From positions 2,511,518 through 2,575,517 of the forward strand of contig VXAY01002056.1 in the NCBI GenBank assembly GCA_013399855.1: 64,000 nt of DNA, given 5' to 3'. The notes beneath the pieces were generated by a model, which saw only the letters and a program-made list of their open reading frames with translations, had not been told where the DNA came from and did not search any database. The first letter of the stretch is position 1, and the number at the start of each line of letters is the position of its first letter. The DNA comes from Oxyruncus cristatus (taxonomy: Eukaryota > Chordata > Aves > Passeriformes > Cotingidae). Positions 1 to 43,861 of the stretch are shown here, piece after piece. The translations under genes were made by a program, and so were the position numbers.

Positions 1-666
1 AGCATGTAATCTTAAGATTATCATGCAAGATACTGTTAATGTGGTTGAAATGAAATTCATGTCCAGCTATCTGAATAGGGAAGCATTTGAAGTAGTAAAC
101 ATCCTTGATTTCGTGTTTCAGAGCATGTTTCAAATCTAAGCTTAAAACACAGTTCAGAGATGCCAATTAATTTGGTTTACTGAAATGAAAAGTATTTTGA
201 TGAAAGAAGGTTAAGACTTATTTATTGCTACTAGAAAAGATTGCCAGTGTTGTTAGAAAGCTTCCTTGCCCACAATTTCAAGATTAAAATTCTGCTTTAT
301 TTAAGAATGAAAAAGATGAAGTTACTGTTACCTCAGTGTAGTGCAATTATTTTTAAAAAATTAATTGATTATTTTTCTTGGCAAGATAGGTCACCAGTGT
401 ATGTTACATTTTTTTTGGTACCTCTTTATCTGCATATTAGAAGTTTTTGCTATTTGAATGTTAGCTTTGAAAACTAGTGCTTTGGATTCTATGGGAATTG
501 TGTATAAGTTACATAATGATTCTGATTATCTTCTGGAGATATGGTTTACAGCTTTTTGAGACAGCAAACCCCTCATATTCTAACTCTGGTTGCCTTAAGA
601 AGCATCTTTCATTGCAAAGGCTTATGATTTGTATTTTTTAATGCTGTTATGCTTTTCGTTTTTCAG
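1..666 (+). other. TRPM7 intron 1, 3' part
   Basis: Non-coding, AT-rich; short open frames here show no similarity I recognise. No repeat family identified. Confidence 0.8.
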
Positions 667-33369
<32,703 letters not shown>

Positions 33370-34441
33370 TGATGTGACCAAATCCATGGCTCCACTCAAA
33401 CTTCATGGAACATCACAAAGTTGTCACTTACCTGTCCTTCAGTATAATTAAAGGAAAGACATGTCAAAAGAAGGATTACTGTCTCATAAGTGGGATTTTG
33501 GCTGGTCCATAATCTAAGGACCTTACAACTTGTGATAACCATCTACAGAGCAGCGTGGCAGCTGATCATTTTAAAGGTGGAATAATGAGAAGTATTTAAG
33601 ATGTGTTTTTAAAGGGGCTTTTTAAACAGAAAGTTTTATTTTTTATTTTATTTTGGTTTAGTGGAGGATTTTCCTTCTGTAGTCCTCAGGTGGGAAATAT
33701 GCCTTCCGCCAAAAGGATTTTGGTAGTTGAGGTTTTAAGGTAAAGCATTTGTCTTTTTGGCATTTGTCTTACTGTCAGTGAGCAAAACCAGGAGAAAGCA
33801 CCTACCTCTGTAATGCCAGAGTATTCTTAGAGTGTTTTCGGAAGTGTTCCACTAATGTTTCCTCACCAGGTGTCTTTTAATCTGGCCTTTTGAAGAGGAC
33901 AGAACCAAATGAGGTGTATATAGGATGCCAACAGAATGAAGTTGAAGGTAGGAACTTGATCTGTTCCAAAAGAGAGAGAGTCTCCTGAATCAGGATTCGT
34001 GCAGCTTCGTGACTGTAAAGCTGGACTTGGTTGTTTTTGTTTTGTGGAATAGAGCCCTAATTGTGCATAATGAAATTTCTTGTTTTACACATTTCAATTT
34101 TATCAAGTCACTGTCAAATAGTAACAAAGCCATGATAGACTGGTATAATCATATTTAATAGAAGAATTAGTATGTGCTGGTCCAGATAAGTTGCCTTGTA
34201 AGAACACAAGTTGGAAGTGCTTTTCCTCGTCCGTACGTAGTGACTGCTTCAGAAGCTCTGCCTTCCAAAGATCTCGTAAAACCAGTATATCGAGACCGAA
34301 TGTACACATAACTTGTAAATGTATTTAAAATTGTGTAGAAAACATCCTTAATGTTATGTTATTTGTGGTACTTACTTAAGAGAGACTAGGGTTGGATTAG
34401 CATTGTGTAAAGTACGGGAGATTGCAATGCACCTTCATGCC

Positions 34442-34447
34442 AATAAA
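34442..34447 (+). promoter_or_regulatory. poly(A) signal AATAAA, TRPM7
   Basis: First canonical hexamer after the TRPM7 stop, about 1.07 kb downstream; followed by T/G-rich sequence around 34497-34560. Confidence 0.55.
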
Positions 34448-34766
34448 ATGTAATTAAACTGTCCCAAATATTGTTGAGCATTCAGCAAGAAAAAAACTGT
34501 TGTCCAACTGAAGTTTCATGCTGCGATTTTTTTTTTTTGTTTGTTTTGTTTTGTTACATAGGTACTAATTTGTAATTTTTAATTAAAAGGGCAGTATATA
34601 GCTCTATAAATTTTTTATTGAGTAGTGTATCTTATAGATACAGACCTAAGGCACGAACACAATAGCTGTTTAAATGGTGTTTTATGTTTGATGGGGAAAG
34701 GTAAAATGTTATAAGGATATAATACTGTATACATTTTGTATATCATTAAATCTTTAAAGAATCTAA

Positions 34767-34772
34767 AATAAA
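34767..34772 (+). promoter_or_regulatory. poly(A) signal AATAAA, TRPM7 (second)
   Basis: Canonical hexamer in an AT-rich context, followed by ttcttgttt about 10 nt later. Confidence 0.5.
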
Positions 34773-35346
34773 TTTATTCTTGTTTACAGACTTCTGCTGT
34801 CCATCTCAGTCTGAAAGGTTATTTTGGTGAATTTAAGTAACTCTATGTGGAAAAGTAGACTTTGCCATGCTGGATCAAAGCAGTTGTTCTTCTTTGAGGT
34901 ATCGCAACTTTGACCAACTCCAGAAACTAGGGAGGTAAAATAGTGAAAGCTGTCATAGTAGACAAACACATGTGAGGGGATTAATGAGCAAATGAGACAA
35001 AAATAGCTCTACAATGTTTAATTAGCAGCTGCTTCTTAGACGTCTGACCGTATCTCCTCCTGTTGCTGGGAGGGAATGGGCAGATATTCAAGATGTATTT
35101 ACGCCTTTTTTATGCCAGGTAACACCAACAGTTAGTCTGGATGTGTGACTGACTGCAAATTGAGAAAGATTTCTAGAGGAGCCTCTGTAATTTTGAAAAT
35201 GCAACCAAATTCATTGTATGAAATAGGAAAAACATTTTGAGAAAATTGCAAGTAAAAGTTGAGGAAGTTGTACTTTTTTCCCCTGACAAACACAGTTAGT
35301 TTTTACAGCCATGTTACAGTTTTGTGTGTGACTCATTTCTTAGCAA

Positions 35347-35352
35347 AATAAA
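35347..35352 (+). promoter_or_regulatory. poly(A) signal AATAAA, distal TRPM7 candidate
   Basis: Hexamer followed within 15 nt by a strongly GT-rich stretch (gactgtgtgtgatgggtgtg), the best downstream element of the three candidates. Confidence 0.45.
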
Positions 35353-35399
35353 CAGATGTGACTGTGTGTGATGGGTGTGAGTGACCATGGGGAGTGTTC

Positions 35400-38088
35400 C
35401 ATCTGCTCAGTGTTGCAGTGACTCAGACCTGAAGTTTTTTCAAAACCAGAAGGAAAAAACATGTTTGGGAAATGCCTGTAAGCCTTGGAGTAGTTAACAC
35501 TGTTCATATTTCTGTCCGTCTCCCTGGCATGAGCACTGGCTTAACTCTGACTTACAACTGGAATTACATGAGAAGCGTTTGTCTAAATTGAGGGGGTGAG
35601 AAATGTATAACTTTCAGAAGTGATCTGCTCCACATTAGCAGAAAAAAATAATAAATGGCAAGTATCCTTCAGGGAAGGCATTGGAAAAGTGTGGTGGCAG
35701 AGGAAAAAACAAGTTGATTTAGAGAAGTAGCGTGACAGTGTTTGGATAGTGCCACATCCTGCTGCTGTTGGGCGGTAGGAGCAGGAAATTTAATTTTTTT
35801 GAGAACATCAAGTCAAGTCACTTCTCTGTTGAAACCTCCTCAGTCTGGGAGTGCTCAGTGAATAGAAAGGAGTTGTGATTCTTCAGCATTTAAGTTTCCT
35901 TCAGATTACCAGAGACAAGGAAAGTAGAAGCAGCACTGGAACTTCTGATAATAACCAAGAACAAAGTATTAGCATATCTTCTTAGAACCTGTTTTTTAAA
36001 TACAGGAATATAATTCACACCTTATCTAATTATTTTTTAATGAGAATCTGAAATGCTTCAGTGACTTTCCTATTACAAGGGTACTTGAAGAGTATTTCTC
36101 AGAGAAGGAAATAATTAAGCTACAAAATTTAAACTTTTAATTAATCCACCCAATTCAGCGTTGTTGACTGCTTTCTTGCATTATTTAGGTGCTGAAACAT
36201 TCCAGAGAAAACCAATCCCAAATATGTTGTGACAAAATACACAGCTCCTGGGGAGCTGGTTTTCTAGCTGCTGCTCAGCAGCTGTGTGATTTGGAAACGG
36301 AGAGGTTTGTTTTTTAAGCCTGTGACAGTGGTTTCCTACACTTTAATTCCTTGTGTTTGCATCTCATTTAATGCCATAACACTTAACACTGCAGGACTTT
36401 GGGGAGGGGAAAAGACTATAACTGAAAAACTGGTAGTAAAAGTTCATATGAACGTTCCTAAAAGATCAGTTTGGAAAAAAAATGGCAATTTTTTACATGT
36501 AACAATGCTTCTTAAAAAAATTCTGAATGATTTAATATTTCTTTTTACAATTAACACTTTTCCTTAAAAGTAATGCATTTTGTGGTGAGAGTAATGGTAA
36601 GTTAATTCTCAGCCCCAGAACTTGCAGTGGGTTGCACCAACGTGAATTTGTGAATCGTGTGACATTAAAATAGTGAAAGTCTTGATTCAGATTCCACAAA
36701 AAGTAGGAATAAGCACATGCAGTTCCATTTGCAAAAACGCAGACCTGATCTGGAGTAGTGTGTGTGGGGGGGGTGTTGCTTTTGTGTCTCAGTTTGCAGG
36801 TAACCAGTTTGGGAGATCAATAGCAGTGACAACTGTCCCAAGAGTGCTGGGAATGCCCTTTGCCTGAAGTTTAACGAGGAAGGTAATTAGGGGATTTTTT
36901 AAAATGGTTTCCTAGGTCTCTTCTGAGAATACTTGTTACTTCCCAAATTGTATGTTAAATAGGGAAAACCAGCTTCTCTTCTGTGTGTGGAATTCAGAGA
37001 TGAACTACACTGTCTCATTAGCTAATTAAAAGCCAATTCTCTGCCACTGCCCTTTTTTTTACTTTTCCCTAGGAAAATCTTCATAACACAAATAGACTAA
37101 GTGTGATGTTTTGAGGGAATTGAATCTTTTTATGGTCAACACCATAATCACTGCCCTTTCACTAGAGCAGATGAGCAAACATGGATAAACATAGGTCAGG
37201 CTGAAGCTCCCAGCTCAGTGCAGGGGGTGGGTGTCCCTCTCTTCCCAAGATTTCTGTTCTAGGTGGCACACAGGATGGAGAGAGAGGCAGGTCAGGCCAG
37301 GCACGTTCCCCTGCCTGAGGACCAACGTAACCAAGTGACATCACAAAGGGAATGGGGCAGGAATAGCTCGGGTGGCAGGATGGAACACAGGACACAACAC
37401 AACTTGGCTTGTTCTACAGAGACTGCTGTGGTTTGTGAGTTCTCTGTCTTGCCTCAGAATAGAGAATCAGCCTCTAAAAATTCAAGAACGGCAACATTGG
37501 TGAGCACCTCTGGGTGAGCACCTCTGGGTGGTGTAGAGTCTCCATTGAGCTTCTCCACTGCCTGATTGGGGATGGGGGACAGTTTGGTCCAGGACAGACT
37601 CATGCAGCAAGAAAACAAACCTACTAGAATTTTCGTAACATAAGTAACAAAGCAAAAATCTAAAGAACAACCTGTTATTAGCAGCATATCTGGACTGCAA
37701 CCTATGGTTTTAGAAAACATATTAAGTACCGCACCCCTGAGGAAGTGAAATACAATATGCATTCTTTAGGGTGAAATGCTTAAGATAGCTGTTTTGAGTA
37801 ATTGGATATGAAGTCAAAGACTGAACGGAATTTTAGGAATAACTCTAAAACCTCAGGTATTTAAATAATACCTCTTAATGATGTATCTCACCATCTTGGG
37901 AAGAGCTTAGTGCAGGAGATGGAGAGTCTTCCCCACTGTATTAGCCCAATGAAAGTAAATGTGAATGTAGTTTATAAAGAAGATCCTGAAACAGCAGGAA
38001 ATGCCTCCTGAAGAGGCATTACAAAGAGCGTAACACAAAAAGCACTGTAGCATTTTAGATTTCCACTGCTGCGGATTTTTTTTCTTAG
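35400..38088. other. intergenic TRPM7-USP50 / USP50 upstream region
   Basis: No conserved coding sequence recognised. Contains an eight-G run near 36766-36773 and a 14-bp tandem duplication at 37501-37528. Any upstream USP50 exon and its promoter must lie here or overlap the TRPM7 3'UTR, but I could not identify either. Confidence 0.6.
37501..37528. repeat. 14-bp perfect tandem duplication
   Basis: TGAGCACCTCTGGG occurs twice head to tail upstream of USP50. Confidence 0.9.
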
Positions 38089-38099
38089 TAGGTGGTAGG

Positions 38100-38287
38100 A
38101 TGGCTTGGAAATGGAAGTATTCCCAGAAGGAAGAGATGGAGGACACGAGCAGCCATCACGCAGGGCTCACTGGCCTGCAGAACCTGGAAAACACGTGCTA
38201 CATGAACGCAGTTTTGCAGTGCCTGTGCAGCCTGCCCCAGCTGGTGGAGTATTTCCTCTCGGGGAGGTGGAACACAGCCCTGCGCAC
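38100..38287 (+). CDS. USP50: USP50 exon with Cys box (first recognised)
   Basis: ATG at 38100, then [20 protein letters not shown] and [15 protein letters not shown]. Two acceptors precede it (tttcttag ending 38088, ggtggtag ending 38098). Both leave the ATG in an open frame, so an upstream coding exon is possible. Donor CAC|gtgagt. Confidence 0.85.
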
Positions 38288-41200
38288 GTGAGTTGGTTTG
38301 CTTCTCACCTTGGCACTGCCGTCTTCCTCCCAAAGGATCCACGTTGCCATGAGAATGTGTGAGGCCCCCCCCTGACCAGCAGTTACAGTCAGATGCCACA
38401 AGCTGGTTTCCTTGTCCTGTGAGACCCCGTGTGTTTCCTTGCTGGGTACCTTCAGCATTACACTTCTTTTGGCATTTCGATGGCAATACCTGTTACAGTC
38501 ACTGCTGCCTTGACCATGATTCCTACTACTTCCTGGGATCCACAGAGTCCCTCAAACCCAATGACAGGCTGTCAGAGCTGTGCTCTACCTGCACATGTTT
38601 TCTAAGTTTCTATAGTGTGCTCCCATTTGAAGGCAGAGACGCCGTTTTTTCATTCTCTACCTGAAACTTATGTGTTTTTTTTCCAAGGGAGATTGGCGAG
38701 TCTGCAACTGCCTTTGGCTGTTTGATGTCCGATATGTGGCTTGGAGAGTTTGACTATGTTTCCCCTGAGGCTTTTCATTCAGTCTTTGGGAAGCGGTACC
38801 CAACATTTAGCAGGAGGACTCAGCACGATGCGCAGGAGTTTCTGATCTGTGTGCTGGATGAGCTCCATGAGGCTTTCAAGGAGGTAAGAGCCCAGCTGTG
38901 GTGTGCTGGGGACTGCAGCAATTCCCTCTGCATTTCACCATTTAGGATTCCATGTAATAATTGCCTGTCCTCCTCTTCTGAACTCCATGATGGGGCCACT
39001 AATAATTGCTCTTTTCTACCTTTGTTTCAGATGCATTTACACACAATTATTAATTTGCTTCTCATCTAATGCTGCATCGAATTGCACCCCAGTTTAAATG
39101 ACAATGCTGTCTGTAGCTTCATTGTCCTAACCTCTCCCTCTCCTTGCTTCTTCCATGCTCAGTGTTCTTCTACTTTCTCACGTGCCTGAGATCTTCACAT
39201 GTGCACGCCCTCACGTCTTTCTCCTCTTCAGATCCACTGATGAAGAGCTTTTTGAGCAGTTAAATACTGTCAAATGTCCAGATTATTACATTTCTGTTAA
39301 ATTTCTCTGTGAGGAAAGGAGTTAAGCTTACTCTGCTTGTATGAAACATCAAGAAGATTTTAGAGCCAAGTTCTGTGACTAACAACTGACCTACCCAGGC
39401 AGTGGCAGCAACCATTAAAACCCAGTGAAGGCACTCAAACAGTTGCTTATCTGCATTTTGTTAATTTTATTTTTCTTCTGTACAGTCAAGCCGACACAGA
39501 GCTGGTGCAGAAGCAAGAGGGAGTGGCAGTGGCACATCCATTATAACACAGTTATTTGAGGGACAGCTCAGTTATGGTATCACATGTCTGAAATGCAACA
39601 CCATCACTGACAGACCTGAGAGTTTCACCGTCCTTTCCCTGCCCATCCCTTCTAGGAGAGCGTGCTCTCTGCAGGTACAACTGCCAATGCATTCCTGCTG
39701 CTCTCTGCTTCATGTGGGAAGAGGTGGCTTACACTAATGAGTGTTACTGAAAAGATGCAGGTTTTTAGTTACTTTGGGTTCCCTGGGAGCTAATGGAGGG
39801 TCTTGGATCTGGTCCTTAGAGAAGTGGTGTTTCTTCACTGGTCTCAGGACCACAGACCACCCTGGTAGGGTTACAGGAGCAAGGCTCGTGAGCTGCAGGG
39901 GCTGAGGGACATCAGGATCATTCAGTAGCAACCACGAAGGTTTCTTTCACTCACCCAAGTATTTCCTCACTTGGGGGAGAAAGGAAGCCAGTGTTGGCTG
40001 CTTTGACAACCTTGCTGCATAATATTTTCAGTTAAGAAGAGAGCTCTGAAGTATGGCAAATTCATCACTTTGCTTAGGATTTTCAGGGATGGAGGGAGAT
40101 CCGTTTGATCAAGTGGTTTTGATTCAATTTTTTTCCTTTGACAGGAGTGTCTTGACTGCTTCTTTCAGCCAGACACATTGACTCGGAACAACCAAATCCA
40201 CTGCTACTGGTGTGGAACAAACCAAGATGCCACAGTAAAGGCCACCATAACCAGGGCACCACAGATCATTATTTTTCACCTAAAGAGGTACAGTCTAAAT
40301 AGGGTAGGTAGGACACGGCCAGTTCCTGGGATTTGTGAGATGTGAAGGACAGTCACTTGCATTTACATAGAAGGAAAAAAAATCACTGCACACCAGTGTT
40401 TTTAATAGTTTTGATACCTGAAAGCTAAATGGGCAGTAACAGAAATACAATTAGTGCAGCAGCTCATAGTCAGACATCTCTGGGAATCAGACTTCCTGTG
40501 GTCAGTGGGAGAGGTTGTGACTTGGGGTCTAAGTGCAGGACTAACACGGGGTGTTTTTCTTGTCATTACTGCAGCTGAGACACTATGCTTTGGTTTTATC
40601 CCTTAACTAAATCAGGCCTAAACAACTGGGGATACTAAACGGAGAGGTGCATCCGTGTAAGAGCTCCTGGATTAGCAGACTTCACTAGCCACAGGATTTT
40701 TTCTAAACAACTTTCCACCTATAAAGAAAATGACCCTGGGATGATTTGGCTTCCCAGAACTATGTTATCTAAAGTCATTATTTAATTTTTCATTCAGCAT
40801 CTGCTTTTCTCAATGTGCTCAAAGAATTCGTGGTCCCCAGCTGCAGCCCTTGGCCACACTGTAAATGTTTGGAAGTGCAGTTACAGAGGGAAGAGGGATG
40901 GAGCCTGGCATGAGAGAAGAGCTGACAGTGGCAGTGCACTCCAGTCCAAACTGTTTAGGACACAGTGAGAGTAATGCTGGACATCTTTTGTGGGTTTAGT
41001 GCTCTTTCTGTCAGTATACTGCAAAACAACTTTAATACAGATCTTTCTCTTTCAAATGCTGGGTGGTCAGCTGTTGGTTTTCCCTTCCCCTAGGAAAGTC
41101 AGTTAAGCAACCACCACAATGCAAAAATAAGTCGAGCGTTATTTAAAATAATTCAAAATTTCATTTCAGGTTTGCCTGGCAGGACAAGCACAGAAGGAAA

Positions 41201-42083
41201 CTCTCAACCACTGTCGGCTATCCACTACACAATCTGGATCTCTCTCCCTACAGCTCCACGTTTTTCTACAACAATGCAGAGTACAGCTTGCGTGCTGTAG
41301 TGGTAAGCTTTGCCTTTCCTGCTTTTAGTTGGAATGCTCTGCCTCATGGAACAGACGAAGCACGTGTTAGTTTGGGCTTTACGTATCTTAATTTATATTT
41401 TAACGTATGGCTTTTTGTATACTTTTTTTTTTTTACCTGCCCTGGACATAATCCAGTAACAGGAGGTAAATCAAGATGAGAGAAGTTGTCATTTCTCCTT
41501 CTTCCCCAAAATCCCCATTTTAAAACCATGCACTCCTGACACATAATGCCTGGTTGGAGCCTCCTCAGAATAAACTCACAGGCTGATCCTGCATGAATCC
41601 CGTTTATAAATAAGGACTAGATGGTCTCTTTTTTTCCATTGCTCACAGCAAGTGGGGCCCTCTTATAGTGACCCAAATCAGGGCTAATAGTTGGGTTGCA
41701 AATGTAAAATTGCAAAATAGAGAAGCATAATGATAATCCATTTGCTCTGTTTTAAAGCATTTATTTGAATTAACATTCCTTGCTGCAGGCCAGTGGGGGC
41801 TACAACCCTGTCTCCCAACTTTTCCAAGTGCAAACAAAAAAATGACTGTCAATTCTTTGGTTTGCCTGAGGGGACAGAGCAAGACTCTGGTTTTAACAGA
41901 CTGTGTTGTTTGTTACAGAACCATGCTGGTGATATAGATTATGGCCACTACACAGCATTCTGCAAGCACTCAACCACCAAACACTGGTACAGCTTTGATG
42001 ATGTCCAGGTCACCAAGATCCCAGATTCTGCAGTGCAGACTGACACAGCTTACCTCCTCTTCTACACCTGTCAAGGCTATTGA
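38100..42083 (+). CDS. USP50: USP50, ubiquitin carboxyl-terminal hydrolase 50
   Basis: Small member of the USP (peptidase C19) family, consisting of little more than the catalytic domain. Six exons join in frame to 1,014 nt, 337 residues from the chosen ATG (human about 339). Landmarks: Cys box [16 protein letters not shown] with the nucleophile at residue 33; QHDAQEFL; zinc-ribbon pairs TCLKC and HCYWCG; IIFHLKRF; His box DYGHYTAFC; and WYSFDD. The family Cys box is normally NLGNTC, so Gly before Asn is Glu here. Human USP50 is usually described as poorly active or inactive, while this copy keeps Cys, His and Asp plus all four zinc cysteines. The first 20 residues do not resemble human and the true start may lie in an upstream exon. 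It is convergent with USP8, its closest relative. Confidence 0.92.
38688..38883 (+). CDS. USP50: USP50 exon 2 (as counted here)
   Basis: Encodes [20 protein letters not shown] to [12 protein letters not shown] including TQHDAQEFL. Acceptor ttccaag, donor GAG|gtaaga. Confidence 0.94.
39486..39674 (+). CDS. USP50: USP50 exon 3
   Basis: Encodes [20 protein letters not shown], the ubiquitin-finger entry [16 protein letters not shown] and [14 protein letters not shown]. Confidence 0.94.
40145..40287 (+). CDS. USP50: USP50 exon 4
   Basis: Encodes [20 protein letters not shown], the second zinc pair CYWC, and [10 protein letters not shown]. Its 143 nt and phases equal those of the matching USP8 exon. 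Confidence 0.94.
41170..41302 (+). CDS. USP50: USP50 exon 5
   Basis: Encodes [20 protein letters not shown] to EYSLRAVV. Its 133 nt and phases equal those of the matching USP8 exon. Confidence 0.94.
41919..42083 (+). CDS. USP50: USP50 exon 6 (last)
   Basis: Encodes the His box [20 protein letters not shown], then [18 protein letters not shown] and ends CQGY. Stop TGA at 42081-42083. Confidence 0.95.
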   Translation, partial: NHAGDIDYGHYTAFCKHSTTKHWYSFDDVQVTKIPDSAVQTDTAYLLFYTCQGY

Positions 42084-42166
42084 GAATCTGCTGGCCCTTG
42101 AAGGCCAACAGTGAGTAGGGCAGCAACTAGAATTCATCAGCAGCATTAGCCAAGTCCTGTTTCATC

Positions 42167-42172
42167 AATAAA
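42167..42172 (+). promoter_or_regulatory. poly(A) signal AATAAA, USP50
   Basis: Canonical hexamer 84 nt after the USP50 stop, followed by a GT-rich stretch (ctgttgtggtcttt) about 30 nt on. Confidence 0.75.
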
Positions 42173-42199
42173 CTGGAGCATTTGCATTACTGATCATCT

Positions 42200-43076
42200 G
42201 TTGTGGTCTTTCAAGAAGTAATTCCTAGAGAGAACAGTTACAGCCCCTGAGCCTGTAAAGGAACGGGCGTCTGCTCCATTTGCACAAGGTCTGATGGTTG
42301 TGCTCCATGACAACCCTCTTGCATCCCTCAAAAGAACACAAATGTTGAGCATACAGATGCACTTACCTGAAAATTCCTGGTTTTCTGCTGCTTAAGAATA
42401 TTATGTTGTTTTAAGCTGCCTTTCAGGAACGGACAGCAGGATGCCAAGATGAAAGCACACAACCAGAGCAAGGAGGGTGTGAAGAGAGCAGAGGATGAAG
42501 TGACCAGTAATATATGAGAAAGAAAAAGATATTATCCTAGTAATATCATTTTTTTTCCTCTAGCACTGTAAACTTGTTTGCAGCTTGTAGGCCTCTGGAA
42601 AACAATCAATTCTGTTCTGAATTCCATCAGCAGGACACACACAAACAGGTAAAAGGTCAAAATCTATGGTGCCAGGTTTCTGAATGCCAACCTAATCGGC
42701 AAGGGAAAACTAACCCAGATCCACAGCAGGGAAACACATATGACGCAACTCAAGTAAGTTTCTAAACTAATCAGTTCTATGCAAAATAGTGGTTTTTTTC
42801 ACCTGGAGAACCTTTAAACTGTGTGAATATGACTCAGACTGTCATTACATAGGATCCTGACCCATTACACAACAAGCTGGGAATGAAAACACCAAACTCA
42901 AACATACATTTAACAGGATATATTTTTAAATCATTTCTTCATTAAGGTTTTTAATGCATGTGTACATGAAAATTTATATTAAAAAATTAAAAAGGAAAAT
43001 CTTGTTTGTTTAGAATAACTCTGAAGTGCACAAATATTGACAAAAGCTAACAGAAAAAATAACACAGCTCTGCTTT
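42200..43076. other. intergenic, between convergent USP50 and USP8
   Basis: About 0.9 kb separates the two 3' ends. Only short open frames without recognised similarity; no repeat identified. Confidence 0.65.
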
Positions 43077-43162
43077 TTTATTAAGTAGTGTTGCAATTAC
43101 TTAGAGCTGGCAGATAAACGCAATCCTCTGAGTTTTAGAGATTCTCACAAAAAGGACAACAT

Positions 43163-43168
43163 TTTATT
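43163..43168 (-). promoter_or_regulatory. poly(A) signal AATAAA, USP8 candidate
   Basis: TTTATT on the + strand, about 510 nt beyond the USP8 stop. A second copy lies at 43077-43082. Which is used cannot be decided from sequence. Confidence 0.5.
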
Positions 43169-43675
43169 ATATACATAGTTCTGATGTGCAAGTATGCAAT
43201 CAATATGTACACTTACATTCCTAACTGTTTACATCGTTCTAGAGTATTCACAGTAGAATTAAGCTTAAGGTTAGAAATGTGAAAAGGCCATTAACAGTGA
43301 AAGAAAAAAATAAACCAAGATATGCCTTGGGATTTTAAGACATTTTAAACTACTTGTTAATAGATTTCAGATGACTAAGCTAGAATTTAATTTTGGAGCA
43401 GACTAAAAATATAGTTGTTTTTTAAATAAACAGTAATGCGAGTATGCCTGTAAATGGTTCCACAGATGGCAGTATTACCACAAGCGTTACTCATCAGTCT
43501 TCTGATTGTTAAGCACTACTACGGACCAGAGCGAGCCTGCCTGCAGAGACACTACTGCAGCCCTCCCCACACCTGGGAGTGACTATGTCTGTCAGAGTTT
43601 TGCATATTTATATGCATTCCCATGCCTACTTTGCTCCTAATATAAAGAAAACCAGTTGCCTTAACCCACGCTACT

Positions 43676-43861
43676 TTACGTGGCCATATCCACTGCTCGC
43701 TGTTCATAGGAAGTATAAAAGAGAATATAAGCAGCTGAGGACTTCACCGATGACGCTGAGATCTCAGAGACTTCATGGTCATCAAACTTAAACCAGCGCT
43801 GTTTTGAAGCATTTTTGCAGTAGGCTGTGTAGTGCCCCCCATCCAGCCCACCATAATGATT
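43676..43861 (-). CDS. USP8: USP8 last exon, catalytic His
   Basis: Encodes [40 protein letters not shown] and [20 protein letters not shown]. Stop TAA at 43678-43676. Confidence 0.97.
   Translation of the reverse strand, partial: NHYGGLDGGHYTAYCKNASKQRWFKFDDHEVSEISASSVKSSAAYILFYTSYEQRAVDMAT

Larger units (their letters stand above)
33370..34797 (+). other. TRPM7: TRPM7 3' untranslated region (end uncertain)
   Basis: AT-rich non-coding sequence after the stop. Candidate ends are set by AATAAA at 34442 and 34767, with a further one at 35347. The interval given runs to just past the second; the true end is not determinable from sequence alone. Confidence 0.6.

Noticed and set aside
36286..36867. 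Two short + strand open frames upstream of USP50
   Set aside because: Do not resemble the human USP50 N-terminus or any family I know; composition is like the surrounding non-coding DNA.
42574..42765. 63-residue + strand open frame beyond USP50
   Set aside because: Lies after the USP50 poly(A) signal, with no recognised similarity and no clear splice link.
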